NCBI GenBank assembly: GCA_050261515.1
Contig: JBLNDJ010000049.1
Location: forward strand, 1 to 47,073
Direction of reading: 5' to 3'
Length of the DNA stretch: 47,073 nt
DNA from: JBLNDJ01 sp050261515
Lineage (GTDB): Bacteria > Acidobacteriota > Terriglobia > Bryobacterales > Bryobacteraceae
Notes under the pieces: generated by a model
The model's input: only the letters and a program-made list of their open reading frames with translations
Databases searched by the model: none
Told to the model about the DNA's origin: nothing
Shown here: positions 41,146-47,073 of the stretch, piece by piece
Position numbering within the stretch: position 1 is the first letter of the stretch
How the letters are laid out: every line of letters begins with the position of its first letter
Translations under genes and position numbers: made by a program

Positions 41146-43560
41146 TTACGTGGCTCCTTCGATCGAGACGGAATAATTCTTGCCCTCCCAGCGGCCGGTA
41201 TCCGGCCACAGAAACGTGAAGCTGACCGGCCCGCGGCCCCGCTCCGGCACCGGCACGTCAACGAAATGGAATCGCAAGCGCGTCGGCTGCGACGGATCTT
41301 CCCTCACCGTCGTCCAGCCGTCGCCCGACCACCGCAGCCGGAACGGTTTGTCGGCAACCACTCGCAGCGTGTGGCCGGCGCTCACCAGCGCCGCCGGGTA
41401 GCGGAACGACCACACCTTGATCTTGCGGCAGCGGTGCCGCTCGTGCAGGTAGCGCCGCGCTACCTCGGGGATCAGGTCGAACACCTGCCCATCGCGGGCT
41501 GAACGCAGCAGCTGAATATACTCGGCGTGCGCCCACAACAGCGGAACGGCTGCCCCGGTCGGCCGCCCCAGGTACAGGTGCTCCTCGGGCCAGTCCGGTT
41601 CGTCCCACACCTGTTCGGGAAGCAGGCCGGTGGGTGTCGCGAACCGCTCCAGCGCGCGGATGTACGGCGCCGCGCTGCGGCCCGCGGCGAGTTCGTAGTG
41701 CCCGCGCTCGCCCGTCAGCAGCGGCCACCCGCGGCCCTTCCCGTACTTGATGTAGGGCCCCCCGTCCTCCCGCTGGCCGTAGCCGTCATAGTTGTATCGA
41801 TGCCAGCACGGCCCCATCGGCGTCTCGAATTTGAGCACGCGATCGACCACCGCCAGCGTGTCCACGATCACGGTATCGTCCGGCCGGCGTATGCCGTAGC
41901 GCACCAGTTCGAGGAAGCCGCCATCGACGATGTCGCGCGCCGGTAACTCGTACTGCGTTCCGGGCGGGCGGTTCGCCAGGATAAGGCGCGCGTCGCCGAC
42001 CCCCGCGTCCGGCAGCGGATCGCCCGGGCGCACCGGGTTGATCCGCACATAGTGCCTGGGGATGCCCGGGACAAGCGTCCCGCTGTTGGTGACCGTCCAG
42101 CGCTCGATGTTGTCCTCGACGAAGTCGGCGTGCTCCTCTAGCATCACGGCCGTCTCCTCATCGCCGCGGCTGCGCGCGAACTCCGCCGCGCAGATCAGCG
42201 CCGCAATATCGACCGCCAGCGTCGAAGGCGAGTAGCCGGCCGCCTCCTCCCAGCGTTCCTGCTCGGTCGCCGGGCCGAGCCGCACCAGGAAGCCGGCTGC
42301 GGCGAGCACCATCGGATACGGGTCGAAATCCTCGAGCGCGCTCTCGCGCCACAGCCTGTGAGCGAGCAGAATCGGGAACGCGACCTCGTCGAGTTGCGTG
42401 CCGGTCCAGTACGGCCGCCCGTCGATCCAGAAGTTCTGCGGAAAGCCGCCGTTGGGCAGCTGATTCACCGCGAGATAGATCAGCGAACGCAGCGGCGTAT
42501 GGCGGTTTCCCGCCGCAAGCAGCGCCGTGGCCGCGTGCACCAGGTCGCGCGTCCACACCAGGTGGTAGCCGCCCAGCCCTTCATCGTCGCCCTTCGCCTC
42601 GCCCCACGGAATCGAGAGCGACGCAATCATGGCGCCCTGATAGGTCTTGTCCTCGTGCGCGGCCAGCGTCTGGTAGCTGGCGTGGTAGAGTGTGCCGCCG
42701 TCCTGCGCCTGCTCGACCATGCCCGGCAGCGTCCGGTCCGTGCGCCGCCACTGGTCCTCGAACCGCGTGCGGTGCTGCGCATAGGGAATCGTGAGCGACT
42801 GAAATATCGTCGTCAGCGCGCGGGAAGCCCGGTTGCCGAACGCCAGCCCCACCGTGAACTCGCGTGTTTCGCTCAGCGGGATCTCGCCGGTGAGCGCGAC
42901 GTTGCCGTCGGGCGCCTGGTCGAACTCCCAGTCCATTTCGTAGCCGTAGGCCAGGTCGGTCCAGCCGTCGCTCGCGCCGACGTACCCGGCCGAGGCGCGC
43001 GAAAACGGGTGCGTGGCGAGCAGCGCCAGCCAGGTCGTCCCTTTCGACGCGGCCAGCACCTGCCGCCCGGCCGCCTCGATCACGTAGCCGCTATTACCCT
43101 TCCCGCCCACATGCAGGTGCGGCGCGCACAGCACGTACATCTTCAGGCGCGGCAGAATGCCGCTGCCCGACGGCCCTTCGAACACCCGCACGCGCACCAG
43201 CAGGCAGGGCAGATGCGGGTCGGAGATGATCTCTTTCTCGAACGCGTAGCGCCCCTCGGGGTCCTCCGAGCGTACGCAGTAGCCGAGCATGTTGTCGAGC
43301 CGCTTGATGGAGCTCCGCACGTGCCGGATTTCGTCGTGGAAGAAGGTGGCCCCGTCGGTAATCAGGAACTGGAAGTCCCGCACCTGCGGCAGATCGACCG
43401 TGGGGTGGTAGACCTCGGTGACGATGCCGTTCCAGATGGTGAACCAGAGGCGGCTCGAACCCGAGTACGCGGTCCCGATAGCCTGCTTATCGCCGTGGGT
43501 CCAGCGCGGCTCAATTCCCGGTTTGCCGAATGCTTGCCTGTCGCCCCGGTACGTGACCAT
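41146..43560 (-). CDS. GH15 glucoamylase-like glycoside hydrolase
   Basis: The 804-aa enzyme has an N-terminal beta domain (about 1-270) and an (alpha/alpha)6 barrel. GH15 features are GYHLVWTRDLVHAATALL, ERWEEAAGYSPSTLAVDIAA with the general acid Glu, and TGLLPEQVWDEPDWPEE with the likely base Glu. A C-terminal beta segment (about 690-804) resembles a starch-binding or linker domain. No signal peptide is seen, so the substrate is probably intracellular glycogen or maltodextrin. It is the first gene of the operon that continues with phosphoketolase and acetate kinase. Confidence 0.9.
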   Translation of the reverse strand: MVTYRGDRQAFGKPGIEPRWTHGDKQAIGTAYSGSSRLWFTIWNGIVTEVYHPTVDLPQVRDFQFLITDGATFFHDEIRHVRSSIKRLDNMLGYCVRSEDPEGRYAFEKEIISDPHLPCLLVRVRVFEGPSGSGILPRLKMYVLCAPHLHVGGKGNSGYVIEAAGRQVLAASKGTTWLALLATHPFSRASAGYVGASDGWTDLAYGYEMDWEFDQAPDGNVALTGEIPLSETREFTVGLAFGNRASRALTTIFQSLTIPYAQHRTRFEDQWRRTDRTLPGMVEQAQDGGTLYHASYQTLAAHEDKTYQGAMIASLSIPWGEAKGDDEGLGGYHLVWTRDLVHAATALLAAGNRHTPLRSLIYLAVNQLPNGGFPQNFWIDGRPYWTGTQLDEVAFPILLAHRLWRESALEDFDPYPMVLAAAGFLVRLGPATEQERWEEAAGYSPSTLAVDIAALICAAEFARSRGDEETAVMLEEHADFVEDNIERWTVTNSGTLVPGIPRHYVRINPVRPGDPLPDAGVGDARLILANRPPGTQYELPARDIVDGGFLELVRYGIRRPDDTVIVDTLAVVDRVLKFETPMGPCWHRYNYDGYGQREDGGPYIKYGKGRGWPLLTGERGHYELAAGRSAAPYIRALERFATPTGLLPEQVWDEPDWPEEHLYLGRPTGAAVPLLWAHAEYIQLLRSARDGQVFDLIPEVARRYLHERHRCRKIKVWSFRYPAALVSAGHTLRVVADKPFRLRWSGDGWTTVREDPSQPTRLRFHFVDVPVPERGRGPVSFTFLWPDTGRWEGKNYSVSIEGAT

Positions 43561-43674
43561 CCCCGCCCCCGCCGAAGCTTTCTTTCAAGATACCCGATCG
43601 GCGACGGTACCAGTCTGGCCGGCGGCAGTACTGACTCCCGGTACGAGTAGAACCCAATTCAGTACTTCGAAGCA

Positions 43675-43703
43675 TTGACTTACTTTTCTATGAACAATAA
43701 TGT
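43675..43703 (+). promoter_or_regulatory. Sigma-70-type promoter of the PEP-CTERM gene
   Basis: TTGACT (43675-43680), a 17-nt spacer and TAATGT (43698-43703) form a good promoter. A transcript would start near 43710, which excludes ATG 43700 as the gene start and supports ATG 43733. Confidence 0.5.
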
Positions 43704-43732
43704 GGCACAAGCAGCAAAAGTTCAGGTTCTCT

Positions 43733-44476
43733 ATGCGATTCAGAAACATACTATTCCTACTCACGCTGACGTTGCTCATTCCAGTGCTTGGCGCCACGCC
43801 CATCGATGTCTCGGGCACCTTCCGGGGAGGCGCTTATGGCACTTGGGATTTCGGATTCACGGGTCCGGCCGGACTCTACCTCCAGTCGATCTCGATCGAC
43901 CTCAGCCCTACCGGCCTGAAATTCGACACGGCCGATGGCGGCTTCGGGTTTTCTGATTCTCGAGATGTCGGGGACTACCAGGGCACCGATGCCTCCACAG
44001 GGCTGAGCCAGGTCCTGCCGGGAACCGGCGCCGCCCTCGACGGCGGCCAATCGCTGACCTTCTTCTTCACGGATTTCACGGCCGGCGAGACGTTCCATTT
44101 CACAGCAGACATCGATGGCAACCCCACACTGGCGCCGTTGCGGGATTGCAGTAGCCTGCCGATATTGCAAAGGCCTGGCTGCATTGCGCAGAATCTCCAG
44201 GTCACGATTCAAAACGATTTGCTGAAAGCCCAGGCGGCGTTCGTGTCGCCGCAGGATTTCAGCGGCGCGCTGGTCACCTACACGTTCGGAGGCCAGGGCT
44301 ACTACACAACGCAGTTCACGGCTCCGTTCGAGCCTGCCGGGGGGCTCCGGATTCTCGGGTCCGTCAACGGCATCCAGGCCGACGTCCAGCCGACCCCGGA
44401 ACCGGCCACCTTCCTTCCCATCGGGATCGGGCTGCTGGCCCTCGGCGCTTTCAAGCTCCGCTCGCGAAAGAGTTAA
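43733..44476 (+). CDS. PEP-CTERM-sorted exported protein
   Basis: The 247-aa protein starts with a signal peptide (MRFRNILFLLTLTLLIPVLG). It ends in a classical PEP-CTERM tail: TPEPATFLP, the hydrophobic segment IGIGLLALGAF and the basic end KLRSRKS. This tail is processed by exosortase. The body is Gly/Thr/Asp rich with two Cys (CSSLPILQRPGC) and no enzyme signature. No exosortase or exopolysaccharide genes are in the window. ATG 43733 was selected because the promoter overlaps the earlier ATG. Confidence 0.8.
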   Translation: MRFRNILFLLTLTLLIPVLGATPIDVSGTFRGGAYGTWDFGFTGPAGLYLQSISIDLSPTGLKFDTADGGFGFSDSRDVGDYQGTDASTGLSQVLPGTGAALDGGQSLTFFFTDFTAGETFHFTADIDGNPTLAPLRDCSSLPILQRPGCIAQNLQVTIQNDLLKAQAAFVSPQDFSGALVTYTFGGQGYYTTQFTAPFEPAGGLRILGSVNGIQADVQPTPEPATFLPIGIGLLALGAFKLRSRKS

Positions 44477-44491
44477 CCGCTCCCCCACGGC

Positions 44492-44518
44492 CGCGGCCCG
44501 TTCACGAAATGGGCCGCG
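44492..44518. terminator. Hairpin after the PEP-CTERM gene
   Basis: CGCGGCCC (44492-44499) pairs perfectly with GGGCCGCG (44511-44518) around an 11-nt loop. It starts 16 nt after the stop. There is no T-run, so termination efficiency is doubtful. Confidence 0.4.
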
Positions 44519-44523
44519 ACCCC

Positions 44524-44551
44524 GGGGTGCTAACATGATCTGTTAGCCCCC
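44524..44551 (+). promoter_or_regulatory. Strong hairpin immediately before dnaE
   Basis: GGGG-T-GCTAACA pairs with TGTTAGC-CCCC around the loop TGATC: 11 base pairs with one bulged T. It ends 4 nt before the dnaE ATG, in place of any obvious ribosome-binding site. Confidence 0.5.
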
Positions 44552-44555
44552 GAAG

Positions 44556-47073
44556 ATGCCTGAAACGCCATTCGTCCACCTGCACCTCCACTCCGACTAT
44601 TCGCTGCTGGACGGTGCCTGTGAGATCAACAAGCTTGTCAAAACCGTTTCCGAGCAGGGGATGCCTTCGGTCGCCCTGACCGACCACGGCAACCTGTTCG
44701 GCGCCGTGCAGTTCTACACGACCGCCAAGGTCGCGGGCATCAATCCGATCATCGGCTGCGAAGCCTACGTCTCCCAGCAGGGCCACCTCGTCAAGAACGA
44801 CAGCGACCGCTACAACCACCTCATTCTGCTCTGCGAAACTCAGGAGGGCTACCGCAACCTCATCGACCTGGTCTCGACCGCGTATCTCGAAGGCTTCTAC
44901 TACAAGCCCCGGATCGACAAGGACCTGCTGGCGCGGCACTCCAAGGGCCTGATCGCGCTTTCGGCGTGCCTGAAGGGCGACGTCCAGGAAACGCTGCTCG
45001 ACGACCGCTACGAAGACGCCCGGCGCCTGGCCTACACCTACCAGGACATGTTCGGGAAGGGCAATTTCTTCCTCGAGCTCCAGGACCACGGTCTCGAGCA
45101 GGACAAGCGCGTGATGCCGCTCGGTGTGCGCCTGGCGCGCGACACCGGCATCCCCCTGGTCGCGACCAATGACGCCCACTACCTCCGCCGCGACGACGCC
45201 CGCTCGCACGAGATCATGCTCTGCATCCAGACGGGCAAGACCATCAACGACCAGTCGCGGATGAAGTGGCCCACGGCGGATTTCTACCTGAAATCCCGCG
45301 CCGAGATGATGCAGATCTTCGGCGAGGTCGAAGACGCGCTCGACCGCACCTGGGACATCGCCCAGCGCTGCCAGGTGAAGCTCGAAAAGGTCAAGGAGCC
45401 CTTCCCGAAGTTCGAAGTGCCCGAGGACCACACTACCGACACCTACTTCGAGTACGTCGCGCGGATGGGCTTCGAGCGCCGCCGGCCGCGCCTCGAAGCG
45501 CTCGCCGCGGCCGGGCGCCTCAAGCACGGGCTGCCGGACTACGCGGAACGCCTCGACCGCGAGATCCGCATGATCCAGCAGATGAAGTTCTCGGGTTACT
45601 TCCTGATCGTTTGGGACTTCATCCGGTTCTCGAAGCAAAACGGCATTCCGGTGGGGCCGGGCCGCGGATCCGCCGCCGGATCCCTGGTGAGCTTCGCCAT
45701 GGGGATCACCGACATCGACCCCCTGCAGTACGGCCTGCTGTTCGAGCGCTTCCTCAACCCGGAGCGCATCAGCATGCCCGATATCGACATCGATTTCTGC
45801 ACGCGCCGCCGCGGCGAGGTGATCCAATACGTCACCCAGAAGTACGGCCGCGAGCAGGTCGCCCAAATCATCACCATGGGCACGATGGGCGCGCGCGCCG
45901 CCATCAAAGACGTCGGCCGCGTGCTCGAAATGAGCTACGCCGAGGTGGACCGCCTCACCAAGATGGTCCCGGGCGTTCTGAACATCTCGCTCGAAGACGC
46001 CATCAAGATGGAGCCCGGCTTCAACGCCGCGGCCCAGAAGGACGAGCGCGTCAAGCAGGTGCTCGAAGTCGCGCGCAAGCTGGAGGGCATGGCGCGCAAC
46101 GCGGGCGTGCACGCGGCGGGCGTCGTGATCTCGCCGCAGCCGCTCAAGGAACTCGTCCCGCTCTACCGCACGAACAAGGAGGAAATCGTCACCCAGTACG
46201 ACATGTCCGGTCTCGAGAAGCTCGGCCTTCTCAAGATGGACTTCCTGGGCTTGACGACGCTCACGCTCATCCACGACGCGCTCGGCCTGATCGAGAAGCA
46301 CCGCGGCGTGAAGCTCTCCATCGAGGACCTTCCGCTCGACGATCCGCCCACGTACGAGATCTTCACCAAGGCGTTCACGAGCGGCATCTTCCAGTTCGAA
46401 TCGGCGGGCATGCGCGACATTCTGCGCCGCTACCAGCCCTCGCGCATCGAGGATCTTTGCGCGCTCAACGCGCTCTACCGCCCCGGCCCGATTCAGGGCG
46501 GCATGGTCGATGATTTCATCGACCGCAAGCACGGCCGCAAGCAGGTCACCTACGACTTCCCCGAGCTGAAGAGCATTCTCGAGGAAACCTATGGCGTCAT
46601 CGTCTACCAGGAACAGGTGATGCAGATCGCCAACCGGCTGGCGGGCTACTCGCTCGGCGAAGCCGACCTGCTGCGGCGCGCCATGGGCAAGAAGAAAGCC
46701 GAGGAAATGGCGAAGCAGCGCGAGCGCTTCCTCGCCGGAGCGCTCGAGCGCGGGCACAACAGGAAGAAGGCCGAGAAACTGTTCGAGCTGATGGAGCAGT
46801 TCGCCGGCTACGGCTTCAACAAGTCGCACGCGGCCGCCTACGCGATCTTCGCCTACCAGACCGCCTACCTGAAGGCCACATACCCCGTCGAGTTCATGGC
46901 GGCGCTCCTCACATCGGAAACCTCGGACACCGACAAGATCTTGAAGTACATCGACGAGTGCAGGACCATGGGGATCGAGGTGCTGCCTCCCGACGTTAAC
47001 GCGTCGAGCAGCCAGTTCACGGTGGTCTCGGGCAAGATCCGGTTCGGGCTGGGCGCCGTGAAGAACGTGGGCG
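44556..47073 (+). CDS. dnaE: DNA polymerase III alpha subunit (partial, 839 codons)
   Basis: This is the replicative polymerase catalytic subunit of the DnaE type. The start MPETPFVHLHLHSDYSLLDG opens the PHP domain. VGPGRGSAAGSLVSFAMGIT and SMPDIDIDFCTRRRGEVIQY carry the catalytic Asp residues of the palm. FQFESAGMRDIL and ALYRPGPIQGGM follow, then GFNKSHAAAYAIFAYQTAYL. The coding sequence runs off the right edge without a stop, so the C-terminal OB-fold and tau-binding region are not seen. Codon use is very GC-rich like its neighbours. ATG 44556 gives the normal N-terminus. Confidence 0.95.
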   Translation, partial: MPETPFVHLHLHSDYSLLDGACEINKLVKTVSEQGMPSVALTDHGNLFGAVQFYTTAKVAGINPIIGCEAYVSQQGHLVKNDSDRYNHLILLCETQEGYRNLIDLVSTAYLEGFYYKPRIDKDLLARHSKGLIALSACLKGDVQETLLDDRYEDARRLAYTYQDMFGKGNFFLELQDHGLEQDKRVMPLGVRLARDTGIPLVATNDAHYLRRDDARSHEIMLCIQTGKTINDQSRMKWPTADFYLKSRAEMMQIFGEVEDALDRTWDIAQRCQVKLEKVKEPFPKFEVPEDHTTDTYFEYVARMGFERRRPRLEALAAAGRLKHGLPDYAERLDREIRMIQQMKFSGYFLIVWDFIRFSKQNGIPVGPGRGSAAGSLVSFAMGITDIDPLQYGLLFERFLNPERISMPDIDIDFCTRRRGEVIQYVTQKYGREQVAQIITMGTMGARAAIKDVGRVLEMSYAEVDRLTKMVPGVLNISLEDAIKMEPGFNAAAQKDERVKQVLEVARKLEGMARNAGVHAAGVVISPQPLKELVPLYRTNKEEIVTQYDMSGLEKLGLLKMDFLGLTTLTLIHDALGLIEKHRGVKLSIEDLPLDDPPTYEIFTKAFTSGIFQFESAGMRDILRRYQPSRIEDLCALNALYRPGPIQGGMVDDFIDRKHGRKQVTYDFPELKSILEETYGVIVYQEQVMQIANRLAGYSLGEADLLRRAMGKKKAEEMAKQRERFLAGALERGHNRKKAEKLFELMEQFAGYGFNKSHAAAYAIFAYQTAYLKATYPVEFMAALLTSETSDTDKILKYIDECRTMGIEVLPPDVNASSSQFTVVSGKIRFGLGAVKNVG

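Noticed and set aside
1..47073. CRISPR array
   Set aside because: No set of regularly spaced direct repeats with unique spacers was seen anywhere in the window.

Overview
The window is GC-rich bacterial DNA. It most resembles a soil Acidobacteriota of the Solibacter/Bryobacter type. The clues are Tat/Sec-exported Gfo/Idh oxidoreductase and sugar-isomerase-like proteins, a DUF4832 protein, a PEP-CTERM protein, a large DUF5107/TPR exported protein and an AcrAB-TolC-like lipoprotein efflux operon. The taxonomy is inferred from gene content; no rRNA is present.

Positions 1-6877 look like the distal end of an integrative element. The stretch ends in a 47-nt copy of the 3' part of an initiator tRNA (6831-6877). 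This is the usual scar of site-specific integration into a tRNA gene. The integrase and the intact tRNA should lie left of the window. The cargo is a partial gene, an FtsH-M41-like HEAGH protein, two small element genes and a compact restriction-modification operon. In that operon a PD-(D/E)xK nuclease domain is fused to an HsdM-type methylase, followed by HsdS and an unknown 181-aa protein; no HsdR motor is visible. Two small genes follow, one with a Cys pair and an HTH-like end. Decayed IS fragments lie just outside the junction (6978-7285).

From 7297 onward the DNA reads as ordinary chromosome. It holds a secreted Gfo/Idh oxidoreductase, a MarC-family membrane protein and a six-gene minus-strand run (aroB, ubiE, an FN3/Ig-like exported protein, two TIM-barrel isomerase-like proteins, sppA). 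These are followed by topoisomerase IB, a metallophosphoesterase overlapping prfB (with the classical +1 programmed frameshift), a Sua5/TsaC protein, HDOD and HD proteins, tRNA-Ala(GGC), a DUF4832 protein, a three-gene RND efflux operon and a 1003-aa DUF5107/TPR protein.

Two minus-strand operons stand out. The first (37018 to 32655) has four genes joined by 4-nt overlaps or short gaps: a TPR protein, a type III polyketide synthase, an FAD oxidoreductase, and a fusion of a YceI lipid-binding domain with a HExxH metallopeptidase-like domain. It looks like an uncharacterised lipid- or quinone-type pathway. The second (43560 to 37055) links a GH15 glucoamylase-like enzyme, an AhpD-like protein, phosphoketolase and acetate kinase, which suggests a route from alpha-glucan to acetate. 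The window ends in a PEP-CTERM protein and the first 839 codons of dnaE, which is preceded by a strong hairpin.
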